Part shown: in pieces, positions 11,769-21,149 of the stretch | Layout of the letters: each line of letters begins with the position of its first letter | Position numbering within the stretch: the stretch's first letter is position 1 | Origin: Caprella mutica | Lineage: Eukaryota > Arthropoda > Malacostraca > Amphipoda > Caprellidae | Reading direction: 5' to 3' | Assembly (NCBI GenBank): GCA_947561585.1 | Contig: CANNZV010000511.1 | Span: forward strand, 186,001-250,000 | DNA length: 64,000 nucleotides | Notes under the pieces: model-generated | The model's input: only the letters and a program-made list of their open reading frames with translations | What the model was told of the DNA's origin: nothing | Database searches by the model: none | Translations under genes and position numbers: made by a program

Positions 11769-11902
11769 TTTTACCCGATGGTCCCCCCTTCATTTCGGGT
11801 GACTCTCCCCTCTACTCCTTGGATGCACCTGTGAAACTCACCTGTACCATCCCCCCCGCCACCCCCTCCCCCTCCATCATCTTTACCATCAACAAAAAGC
11901 AG
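11769..11902 (+). CDS. Beat-like exon a (Ig2 N-terminal half)
   Basis: It begins after a CCCCCAG acceptor, enters with two bases completing a split codon, and ends in CAG before GTGAGG, in phase 0. It encodes the B strand with the first Ig cysteine (LTCTIPP) and the FTINKKQ strand. Its 3' end merges into a minisatellite that repeats the donor. Confidence 0.75.
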
Positions 11903-14262
11903 GTGAGGGTAAACACTACCAATAAAAAGAAGGTGAGTGTAAATTTTACCAACAAAAAGCAGGTGAGGGTAAATTCTACCAACAAAACAAAAATAAGGTG
12001 AGGGTAAATTCTACCAACGAAAAGCAGGTGAGAGTAAATTCTACCAACATTCGCTGTACGGGTTACATGCACCCTATTTGATTAGTCAAATATTTTTTTC
12101 TTGAAAGGTTAAAAACAGAAAAATCAGATTATATCAGCCTAACTGGAGTGAATCTCATCTTCTAATTTTAAACTCGGATTTTAAATGAAATTGTTTTGTC
12201 ATCGTTAATTGAGTGAGGGTAAATTTAACTAACATTTAATCATCAACATTTTGAGATCTTCAGAACGATTATCTCACTTTGCGATTCATTTTCATAAATT
12301 AAGAAACTTTTTTCGTTAGTATACTAAACTATATTTATTGATGTATGTTTTGCAGTGTGTAGCTAAGAATTGAAAAAAAAATTCAACAATTTTTTAATAA
12401 TATCATACAGAGTCGAATATAATTATCATGAAACATTTTTCCGTCTATATGACCTATAAAGAGAATATTCAGATTTCGAACGGATTTCGTCCATATCCGT
12501 AAATTTTCTACCGAACATATTTCACATCAGTAACGTCCTGGTGTGTGTCGTAAATATCAATCTACTATCAAATGTTAAGGGATGTGCCGAGACTTCTGCT
12601 GTCAAAAATAAGCCTTCCGAATATGAATGAAATTCTCTCTCAGAAGTCGTATTTGATGGTATTTTCTCTTTATTTTTCGATATTTCCAAAGCAGGATGCT
12701 AGTAGGACCGAATTGTTAAAATTAACAGTTGAATTCAAAAGATTTGTTAAATCTACGAATGAATGGTACGATGAAAATAAAGTTTAAATTTGAAATATTG
12801 TCACTTTTATATAACTAATTTTAATAGAAACAATCATATTTCGATTAAAATCGCGCGCAGTAAAAACGCAAGCTTATGGCATTTCTACCGTAGGCTTTCA
12901 AATCTGCTGCACCAATATTTTAACTAAGATTATTCATATTCTCCCCACGTTTGAGTAAACTGAGCCAATGTTGGAAATAGAAATTTTTTGAGTTAACTCA
13001 CAGTTCATTATAAAGAACAGTCAGAAGAACACTATCTGATAGAAATGTACTGAAAATATATGGTCGAAAAAGGACCCAAAGCAATACATTTGATGATATT
13101 TATAAAAATCACCGGGTTTCCTAATATAATTAGTCAAAAATATTCCCAACAAATAATAACAGGTACATAAAGTTTTCATACTCCTATCAGGTGTATTGTG
13201 TACATCGTAGAGTGACAAAGTGAATATTCTGACTATCGACGCTATTGAACCCATAAGCGCTATATCCTCCTATAGATATAAGATCTAACCATTTGAGGAT
13301 TTAAGTGATAGTTTGATATTCAATGGACTTGATTAACATTCGCACTCACTTTTAGCTTGAGTTTAGTTCATAATTTTGTATATGTTATATTTACGTACTT
13401 AGAATCCCGTCAATTATTTTCACTTCGTTTTCTTTCATCACAAAATTATACAAATGGAAATTATTTGAATAGGATAAAGTAATATCATAGATTTTAAGGC
13501 AAAACTATTAACGGGGTAATTTGTTTATTTAAGGTGGACATAGATCTGGTGGATGGTCCCATCACGACATCAGACACCACCACGGGCCTACAATCAGTCA
13601 GTCAGACTCTTCATTTCCCTGCCAGTATCCACATATCTAAAACAGGTGAGAATTTGCTACAACAACAAATTTAAATAAACTAATAAATTATTAAAGTAAT
13701 AAATGTACGTAACTATTTTTAAAATGGCTTATATGGCACAACTTGATGTAAAGGAATAAAAGTGATCTAGGATACCGATACTTGCAGGTATCATCTTGGT
13801 GCAGTGTATCGCCTCCATTCCAGACCTCTACACCAACACCTCCAGTTTGTACCTCCAGGTGGACGTACCGGAGGAACTCAGACGCACCTGGCATTTCTCA
13901 ATATTTAGTGAGTAGGAGTTAATTTCAATAAATTGAAAATTATCAGTTTACTAACAGTTTAATAAGGTCTCCGTATTGAAACAAGTTTTTTTCTTCAAAT
14001 TTATAATTATTCGTTGCATTCATGTGTTGCAATAGTACAACTAAAAATTTAAATATAATAATTAGAGGATTTCGCTTATCATTATGGGCAACACTTTTTT
14101 ATAAATTAAATCTTCCCTAGCATACAATACCACTATAGTTAATAATTTGATAATGAATATATTTTTGTACCAACAGACAAGGCACCATCTCTCCAAATGC
14201 CACTCAGTCAAACTCCATCTCTCCTGTTGATGATCAATTTAAGTATATTCACAAATATTTAA
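11769..14262 (+). CDS. Beaten-path-like Ig-domain gene, 3' exons
   Basis: Four exons join in frame to encode the C-terminal part of a protein resembling the arthropod Beat family (cell-surface or secreted Ig proteins of axon guidance). Joined segments are 11769-11902, 13534-13645, 13788-13907 and 14177-14262, with intron phases 0, 1 and 1 and GT-AG borders throughout. The first exon reads PDGPPFISGDSPLYSLDAPV then KLTCTIPP, the start of the second Ig domain. The third contains IILVQCIASIPDLY, its second-cysteine strand; the WxINxxxV-type centre (FTINKKQ) spans the first junction. The last exon ends with a hydrophobic LLLMINLSIF tail and TAA, possibly a membrane or GPI signal. The first Ig domain and signal peptide are not in this window. 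Family assignment rests on recognised motifs, not on a search. Confidence 0.75.
11885..12050 (+). repeat. 30-bp minisatellite repeating a splice donor
   Basis: About five units of 30 bp (one of 35 bp) with core ACCAACAAAAAGCAG then GTGAGGGTAAATTC. Each unit contains an AG/GTGAG donor-like site, at 11903, 11933, 11963, 11998 and 12028. The first unit is the genuine end of the Beat-like exon. Reading through units one to three stays in frame and would add ten residues each. Confidence 0.85.
12051..13533. other. Intron of Beat-like gene
   Basis: AT-rich sequence between donor 11903 (or its duplicates) and acceptor TTTATTTAAG at 13533. A 71-codon open frame at 12572-12787 is not recognised and probably spurious. 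A partial copy of the minisatellite unit (GTGAGGGTAAATTTAAC) is seen near 12214. Confidence 0.55.
13534..13645 (+). CDS. Beat-like exon b
   Basis: 112 bp, entered in phase 0 and left in phase 1 (AACAG/GTGAGA). It encodes VDIDLVDGPITTSDTTTGLQ followed by SVSQTLHFPASIHISKT. A T..GL.S....L.F.....H pattern is typical of the strand D-E region of the second Beat Ig domain. Confidence 0.73.
13788..13907 (+). CDS. Beat-like exon c (Ig2 second cysteine)
   Basis: 120 bp after a CTTGCAG acceptor, ending TTTA/GTGAGT, phase 1 at both ends. It encodes IILVQCIASIPDLYTNTSSL followed by a charged segment. The L.C.A.I..LY pattern matches the closing Ig2 cysteine strand of Beat proteins. Confidence 0.75.
14177..14262 (+). 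CDS. Beat-like terminal exon
   Basis: It starts after CCAACAG, completes an AAC codon with the previous exon, and encodes a short Pro/Ser-rich tail with a hydrophobic end before TAA at 14260-14262. A candidate AATAAA polyadenylation signal lies at 14680-14685. Confidence 0.62.
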
Positions 14263-15215
14263 TTAAGTCATGTAGCAAGAATGTCGAGTCGAGTCACAGT
14301 GAAAAATTCGTCGCTGTTCACTAAAACGGCCTGACTGTTGACCTGAAATCGAGTGACTGTTTTGTTTATTCTGATTTTCAAATTAAGATTTTTCAAGTGA
14401 AGTTACAATCCAAAAATTGCCAGGAATCGCAGAATTTCCAATTACTAAAAGTGGTTTCTAGACAATCCAACAATATAACGTGATAAACTTTTAATATTAG
14501 ATGTTTCTAAGCAGACATTTATCAGAATGCAATCACATTTCTTACCGTCATGAGCATTGATTATTAACAATAGAATAGATTAAGACTTTTGAGTTCTTTC
14601 ATTGTATACACTTATCGATTGATTAGATCATTACTTAACTAATGATAGACAATCGATTTTGTTAGGGCAATGTTCATTAAATAAAAACGGAAATACTTTT
14701 ATCATATATGTACCTGCATGTTTATATAATTTTGTAAAATAATAAAAAAAAATAAGTAAACATCTAAAAATGATGATTCGCATTTCAGTGGAAGCATTTT
14801 TAATATATTTTATCTATTGAAACTTTAACAATAATACCTAAAATGTTACTTTTGTCATTCGCAGTTTGTGAGCGGGGTAAAGTGAGACACTCTCTGTATG
14901 AAGAAATATAAATGAAATACATTTATTATTGAAATTGAAATTGATTTAAAGACACCTCAGAGTGAGGATGGAATGACCTGAACTTTAGAATATCATTGCT
15001 AGAAACTATATTCCATTGTAAAAAGGAAAGTATTTGATTAATAGGTAATACACGTATATATTTTTGATAATTTGTATTAATTGTAAATATCAATTATTAT
15101 GAAAATGTGAATATATAAAAGTTTCGTGGGACTGTAAATATTGTTAGAAACCAATTGTTAATTAAATATGCAAATTTATTATTTTTTATGCCAAACATGA
15201 AAATGTATCTATTTA
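14263..15215. other. Probable 3' UTR and intergenic AT-rich DNA
   Basis: No open frame or repeat of note. AATAAA at 14680-14685 and further A-rich runs near 14740 could end the Beat-like transcript. Confidence 0.4.
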
Positions 15216-16393
15216 GGGTGGCGCAAAAAAAAGGAAACCCATCTTCAAATTACTTTATTTTCCAAACTATTAAAGCTAGAAATTTTATAAAAAAACATCG
15301 TTTTATTCACTGGCTTTTTTTGCATATATCTTCGAAATTTGTTAAAGTTTCGACAAAAAATAAAAAAATAAACGTGCTGCAGCGAATTTAAAAAATGGAA
15401 ATAAAAAGGGCTTCCGCGAGAATGAAATATACGAAAAATAAATTCAAAATAGTTATAATTCATTATATATGGATGTAAAAACATTAAATCCTGTTATTTT
15501 TGTAGAATATAAGAGATAATAGAAAATTAATTATCATTTGATTGTTGGTATTTGAGATAATATTGAAATCTTTAATAAAATCAGTTCGCTGTTAATTTGT
15601 ATCTCTTACTCATAATGCAACTTTCAAAAAAACAAAGAGTTATTGTTGTGACTAGTTATTTAAACACTGAAAGCTTTAAACAGATTTAATCTCATTTGAA
15701 CATTGCTTCCCGCAAATATTTCCACCAACAATAAAATCATATCGACAAAATGTTAATAAGTTCAAAACTTTAACTAAAAAGCGATCAGGTCGCAAGATAA
15801 AAGAACGAACACATGAAAACATTAATATTGTTCGTGAACAGCTTATTGAGAATACAAAAAATATCCATCAGAAGGAACGGACTGGACTGGACATCGATAA
15901 AGACACATTTCACCGAATATTTAAACAAGATTTGAGATATCAACCTTTAAGATGCATAAGGTTCGAACTCTTAGAACTGATTTACCGTACAGTCTAAATT
16001 TTGCAAGATGGTTTCTGCAAAGAAATGCACGTTTTGTAGAAAACATCGTGATTGGTGATGAAGATGTATTTCCATGAATGAAAGAGTCATTAACGAAAAC
16101 GTTGATTGAGTGAAAAACAGTATGGTTTAATTTTTTACTTCTACCATATGGAAATAAATTATACCTATTATGAATGTTTTTATTGTGTTTTTTGTCCTCG
16201 CGCAAGCCCTTTTTATTTTTACTTTTTTAATTCGCTGCAGAATTTTTAATTTTAGTCGTAATTTTAACAGATTTTCAAGATAGATGCAGAAAAAGTTGTT
16301 AAAGTACTAATGCTACCAAAAAAATTTGTTAGCTTTAATAGTTCATAAACAGAACAAATTTAAAAATGGTTTTCTTTTTTCTTGCGCCACTCT
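15216..16393 (+). mobile_element. Mariner-like element with long TIRs
   Basis: A 1.18-kb element. Its outer ends pair as GGGTGGCGCAAAAAAAAGG (15216 on) and the reverse complement of CTTTTTTCTTGCGCCACTCT (to 16393). The homology continues inward for about 200 bp on each side, including a shared ACTATTAAAGCTA, a TGCATCTATCTT-like block, CTGCAG, and AAAAAGGGCTTGCGCGAG (15405-15420 against 16197-16212). The interior holds a dead mariner-type transposase on the plus strand. TA-type target sites are plausible at both ends. Confidence 0.8.
15615..16130 (+). pseudogene. Truncated mariner-family transposase
   Basis: It begins at ATG 15615 with MQLSKKQRVIVVTSYLNTES followed by FKQI, a typical start for an insect mariner-like transposase group. 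Stops and frameshifts follow. Then the frame reads SGRKIKERTHENINIVREQL and later DTFHRIFKQDLRYQ, the usual linker and second helix-turn-helix. After a frameshift near 15950 it reads RTDLPYSLNFARWFLQRNAR then FVENIVIGDEDVF, where the family has FSDEA with the first catalytic Asp. The remaining catalytic region has been lost by internal deletion. Confidence 0.78.
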
Positions 16394-16479
16394 GTACATT
16401 TGCATGTAAAGTTTATATTTTCAAATATTTTAATAATACATTATCAGGTCATATGAGAGAAATAGGAACTATACCTTTT

Positions 16480-16700
16480 CCAATTGAAGTTCCTCCAAAT
16501 GAAATAACATTTCATCGAAGTGAAATATAATTTCATCAAAGTGAAATATAACTTCATCAAAGTGAAATAACATTTCATCAAAGTGAAATATAACTTCATC
16601 AAAGCGAAAAAACATTTCATCAAAGTGAAATAACAATTCCTCCAAGTGAACTATCAATTCCTCCAAATGAAATAGCGTTTCCTCCAAATGAAATATCATT
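16480..16700 (-). repeat. 21-bp tandem array, left arm of element 1
   Basis: About ten 21-bp units of the type TTCATCAAAGTGAAATATAAC, ending in TCCTCCAAATGAAAT variants. The array appears identical to the inverse of 18765-18985. Confidence 0.85.
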
Positions 16701-16744
16701 TCAGCAGAATAAAAATCGAATCAATACGCAGTCAATTAAATTTA

Positions 16745-17098
16745 TCACGTGAAATATTACATGAAATTTATTAACATGATATTTATTTACATGAAATTTA
16801 TTAACATGATATTTATTTACATGAAATTTATTTACATGAAATTTATTTACATGAAATTTATTTACATGAAATTTATTTACATGAAATTTATTTACATGAA
16901 ATTTATTTACATGAAATTTATTTACATGAAATTTATTTACATGAAATTTATTTACATGAAATTTTTTCACATGAAATTTATTTACATGAAATTTTTTCAC
17001 ATGAAATTTATTCACACGAAACTTATTTACATGAAATTTATTCACATGAAATTTATTCACATGAAATTTATTTACATGAAATTTATTTACATAAAAAA
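16745..17098. repeat. 15-bp tandem array ATGAAATTTATTTAC
   Basis: About 23 units of the 15-bp sequence ATGAAATTTATTTAC. Long open frames on both strands here are simple consequences of a 15-bp stop-free period and are not considered genes. Confidence 0.9.
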
Positions 17099-17364
17099 AT
17101 ATATATAAAATTTGTTTACATGAAAAAAATTCACATATAATTGTTACATAATTTTTCATTAATTTTTTTAGTAATTAATTATTTTCGATACATTTTTCAT
17201 ATGTTTTATTCATTATTACTTGCATATTTTTTCTTTTACTATTAATACGCCGCTAAAATTAATGCGGTAGTATATAAGTAAACTTGAAAAATATGTAAAA
17301 TTAAATATATATAAAAAAATATTATGTAGTTAATTGATGCAAAGAAGACTAAATGAAATTAAAT

Positions 17365-17515
17365 TCATGTAAATAAATTCATGTAAATAAATTTCACGTA
17401 AATAAATTTCATGCAAATAAATTTCATGCAAATAAATTTCATGCAAATAAATTTCATGCAAATAAATTTCATGTAAATAAATTTCATGCAAATAAATTTC
17501 ATGTAAATAGATTTA
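17365..17515. repeat. Inverted 15-bp array AATTTCATGCAAATA
   Basis: Ten units of the same 15-bp repeat in inverse orientation (mostly AATTTCATGCAAATA), facing the array at 16745-17098 across about 265 bp of AT-rich spacer. Confidence 0.87.
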
Positions 17516-17519
17516 TGGT

Positions 17520-17662
17520 GACTGGTATATTCCACCTCGGTATTTTCCACCCCGGTATATTGCATCATAGGTATATTCCACCCCGGTATATTCCACCCCA
17601 GTATATTCCACCCCAGTATATTCCACCCGAGGTATATTCCACCCCGGTAAATTCCACCCCAC
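17520..17662. repeat. 15-bp array GGTATATTCCACCCC
   Basis: About nine units of GGTATATTCCACCCC with point changes. Degenerate inverse units occur at 18475-18535, so the block is part of the palindromic design of the element. Confidence 0.87.
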
Positions 17663-18470
17663 TTCACGGGTTAGGTTTGTTTAGTTATTAACTTATTAAT
17701 ATTAGTCATTCATTAATATTATATGTAATGCTAGGTAACTTGCATTTTCACTGTATCAAATTATACATTTTGCTGGCTAATCACAAAAATTAAATTTTTC
17801 ACTACACATGTGACAGAACAGCAGAAAGAAAGGTTGTTTGAACGCATTTATCAGTTGAGGTATTTAGATTTTCAATCTCAAGCTGATTTTTTACACTATC
17901 GCCAACACAACAGCGATATTAATTGTAATATGATGTCATATAGTATTTATTGTTTATTTATTTCATTTGGAATTTTAACTTCTTGTAAAAGTTGTGGTTT
18001 TTGACCGAAGGCTTTTTTACATGTTTTTTTAACCTGGATTTTTTTGATGGGGAGGGGGGGTTATTGCACAGGGTTTCAAGACTGACAGGTAATTGTCTTT
18101 TTTCACAATGAGAGATTTTGATCACGGGGAATTTGGTCTTAGAATCCAAAACAGCAACTTATTAGCAAAGAGCGAAAACACTGAGAGTGTTGTCTCTGCC
18201 AGTCGACCCTTTCCACACCTCATCCAACCATTGTTGTGGGAGCACATGTGCAGTTTCATGGTAAAAAGGTATTAATATTAACTTTTTCAACACGTATACT
18301 TTGAAAAAAACTACCATATTTAGAATATTTGTAATTTTATTATTAAATATTGTCTAAATGTCTCAGGATATCGTCTGAGTTATTTTTTCATTGGTACGAA
18401 TTATTTAACAAATGGCCATCAAAAAGTAAAATCTTTAGATTTTTATTGTCACCCAAATGAGCATTGTCAG
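17663..18470. other. Single-copy core of foldback-like element 1
   Basis: Unique sequence between the inverted arms. The plus-strand frame at 17810-18004 begins with an ACA-CATGTGACAGAACAG context and reads TEQQKERLFERIYQLRYLDF then QSQADFLHYRQHN. This recalls, weakly, a helical motif found in several insect transposon-derived proteins. A second frame at 18093-18275 ends at a donor-like AAAG/GTATTA. Either could be a captured or decayed transposon gene piece. No family can be assigned with confidence. Confidence 0.35.
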
Positions 18471-18474
18471 AGGG

Positions 18475-18715
18475 TGTGGAATATACCTGGGGTGGAATTT
18501 ACAGGGGTTGAATATAGCGGGGTGGAATATACCTAGAACCTAAATTTATATGTAAATAAATTTTATGTAAATAAATTTTATGTAAATAAATTTATATGTG
18601 AATAAATTTCATGTAAATAAATTTATATGTGAATAAATTTCATGTAAATAAATATCATGTTAATAAATTTCATGTAAATAAATATCATGTTAATAAATTT
18701 CATGTTATATTTCAC
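18475..18715. repeat. Inner right-arm arrays of element 1
   Basis: Degenerate GGGGTGGAATATACC units (18475-18535) are followed by 15-bp AATAAATTTCATGTA-type units (18545-18715). They mirror the left-side arrays. Confidence 0.82.
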
Positions 18716-18764
18716 GTAATAAATTTAATTGACAGCGTATTGATTCGATTTTTATTCTGCTGAA

Positions 18765-18985
18765 ATGATATTTCATTTGGAGGAAACGCTATTTCATTTG
18801 GAGGAATTGATAGTTCACTTGGAGGAATTGTTATTTCACTTTGATGAAATGTTTTTTCGCTTTGATGAAGTTATATTTCACTTTGATGAAATGTTATTTC
18901 ACTTTGATGAAGTTATATTTCACTTTGATGAAATTATATTTCACTTCGATGAAATGTTATTTCATTTGGAGGAACTTCAATTGGA
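18765..18985 (+). repeat. 21-bp tandem array, right arm of element 1
   Basis: The inverse copy of 16480-16700, apparently without differences over about 220 bp. That suggests recent transposition, recent duplication or gene conversion between arms. Confidence 0.85.
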
Positions 18986-19260
18986 AAAGGTATAGTGTGG
19001 AATGAAATGTGCACGAAAATTATGTAATAGTAGGTACATTATATACACATGAAAATAAAATAAAATGTGAAAATAAAATTAACAATTAATTTTATTACAC
19101 TAAATTTTCATAAACTGTATTATTTATGCAAAATATGTTGATAATATTTGATCTATCAATATAACTTTAACAAAAAAAATGTTCATTATGGAATAAAATA
19201 AATTGGTAGAGTAATATATACTACATTATATTTGAGCTCTTAATCAAACTGTAAAATAAA

Positions 19261-19530
19261 ATCACTCAAATCAAACCGTACATTAATATCACTCATAACG
19301 ACTCAAATCAAACCGTACATTAATATCACTCATAACGACTCAAATCAAACCGTACATTAATATCACTCATAACGACTCAAATCAAACCGTACATTAATAT
19401 CACTCATAACGACTCAAATCAAACCGTACATTAATATCACTCATAACGACTCAAATCAAACCGTACATTAATATCACTCAAATCAACTCAAATCAAACCG
19501 TACATTAATATCATTCAAATCAACTCAAAT
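19261..19530. repeat. 37-bp tandem repeat
   Basis: About seven copies of a 37-bp unit containing CACTCATAACGACTCAAATC and AAACCGTACATTAATAT. It lies between the two foldback-like elements. The first and last units are shortened variants. Confidence 0.88.
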
Positions 19531-19829
19531 CAAACCATTTGGACTATCCAATTAAATACTAACGGAAAAAGAGTTACCCCTGAGTTAAACGCTAAGAAAA
19601 TATCCCTCAATATTGCATCTGGAATTGCATTAACTTATAACATAGGGATCAGTTATTTATTATTTGGAGTGAGAAAATTGTAAACCAAGGGAGAAAGTTA
19701 TGGTGGGGCGATAGAAGAGTAACCAGACTACCTACATAATCTTCTATGGCCACTCTATAACTTAATTTCTGGGTACCTTTCGACACTCTGTATCTATTAT
19801 ACTGTAATTTATACCATTTACAGTTCTAG

Positions 19830-20350
19830 TTGATCCAAATGAGATAATATTTGATCCAAGTGAAATTGAATTTGATCCAAGTGAAATTGAATTTGATCAT
19901 TATGAAATTGAATTTGATCCAAGTGAAATTGAATTTGATCATTATGAAATTGAGTTTGATCCAAGTGAAATTGAATTTGATCCAAGTGAAATTGAATTTG
20001 ATCATTATGAAATTGAATTTGATCCTAGTGAAATTGAATTTGATCCAAGTGAAATTGAATTTGATCATTATGAAATTGAATTTGATCCTAGTGAAATTGA
20101 ATTTGATCCAAGTGAAATTGAATTTGATCCAAGTGAAATTGAATTTGATCATTATGAAATTGAATTTGATCCTAGTGAAATTGAATTTGATCCAAGTGAA
20201 ATTGAATTTGATCAATATGAAATTGAATTTGATCCAAGTGAAATTGAATTTGATCATTATGAAATTGAATTTGATCCTTATGAAATTAAATTTGATCCAT
20301 GTGAAATAATATTTGATCCAAGTAAAATAATATTTGATCCAAGTGAAATC
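19830..20350. repeat. 21-bp tandem array, left arm of element 2
   Basis: About 25 units of TTGATCCAAGTGAAATTGAA plus T, with an alternating variant TTGATCATTATGAAATTGAA. The alternation gives a local higher-order pattern. Long open frames here are artefacts of the stop-free 21-bp period. Confidence 0.9.
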
Positions 20351-20509
20351 CAAGTGAATATTTTAGCATTCCGATACCTCACATTTTGTGTCTTCGTCTG
20401 TTGGTTGGTTGGAAATAAATGACACGTTTTTAACATTTAAAATATAAATAAATATTTGTATAATTTATGAGAGATTATGATTGGCCAATCATAATCTCTA
20501 ATTGTCACC

Positions 20510-20845
20510 TAAATCTTTCATTGCCCACCATAATCTTTCATTGTATGATTATGGTGGGCAATGCATGATTTTGGTGGGCATTGCATGATTATGGTGAGCA
20601 ATAAAATATTATGGTGGGCAATTAAAGATTATGGTGGGCAATGAAAGATTATGGTTGGCCATGAAAGATTATGATGGGAAATGAAAGATTATGGTGGGCA
20701 ATGAGAGAATGTGATGGGCAATGAAAGATTATGGTGGAAAATGGAAGATTATGGTAGGCAATTAAAGATTATGGTGGGCAATGAAAAATTAGGTTGGACA
20801 ATGGAAGATTATGGTGGGCAATGAAAAAATATGATGACAATGAGA
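20510..20845. repeat. 20-bp minisatellite GATTATGGTGGGCAATGAAA
   Basis: About 16 units of GATTATGGTGGGCAATGAAA with substitutions, at the centre of foldback-like element 2. It is flanked by the near-palindrome GATTATGATTGGC...GCCAATCATAATC. Confidence 0.88.
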
Positions 20846-20984
20846 GATTATGATTGGCGAATCATAATCTCTCATAAATTATACAAATATTTTTTTATAT
20901 TTTAAATGTTAAAAGCGTGTCATTTTCATTGCAACCAACCAACAGACAAAGACACAAAATGTGAGGTATCGGAATGATAAAATA

Positions 20985-21135
20985 TTCAATTTCACTTGGA
21001 TCATATATTATTTTACTTGGATCAAATATTATTTCACATGGATCGAATTTAATTTCATAATGATCAAATTAAATTTCATTTGGATCAAATTGAAATTCAC
21101 TTGGATCAAATATTATTTCATTTGGATCAACTAGA
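20985..21135. repeat. 21-bp array, right arm of element 2
   Basis: Seven or so inverse 21-bp units (TTTCACTTGGATCAAATATTA type), much shorter than the left arm. The arm repeat number has diverged while the outer ends stayed matched. Confidence 0.82.
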
Positions 21136-21149
21136 ACTGTAAATGGTGT

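Larger units (their letters stand above)
16470..18994. mobile_element. Foldback-like element 1 with tandem-repeat arms
   Basis: The termini pair as TATACCTTTTCCAATTGAAG (16470) and its inverse ending 18994. Outer arms of about 230 bp (16470-16699 and 18765-18994) appear identical in inverted orientation. Further inside come inverted blocks of 15-bp repeats and a single-copy core. Arms built of short tandem repeats around a unique core are the hallmark of foldback elements (such as Drosophila FB). TA may be the target duplication. No autonomous transposase was recognised. Confidence 0.75.
19812..21148. mobile_element. Foldback-like element 2 with tandem-repeat arms
   Basis: The termini pair as TACCATTTACAGTTCTAG (19812) and its inverse ending about 21148, both next to TA. 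The left arm is a 21-bp array (19830-20350) and the right arm a shorter inverse array (20985-21135). Inside them lies a further inverted segment (20360-20508 against 20848-20975, including GAGAGATTATGATTGGC), and in the centre a 20-bp minisatellite. No coding sequence was recognised. Confidence 0.75.

Noticed and set aside
12572..12787. 71-codon ORF in the intron of the Beat-like gene
   Set aside because: It has no recognised motif, no fitting splice sites in the Beat frame, and no homologous position in the family.
16701..17159. 152- and 119-codon ORFs of KFHVN or MKFIY repeats
   Set aside because: These are translations of a 15-bp tandem repeat, open on both strands for trivial reasons.
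19826..20353. 175- and 152-codon ORFs of IKFNFTW or MIQVKLNL repeats
   Set aside because: These are translations of a 21-bp tandem array in a foldback-like arm; open on both strands and without other evidence of coding.
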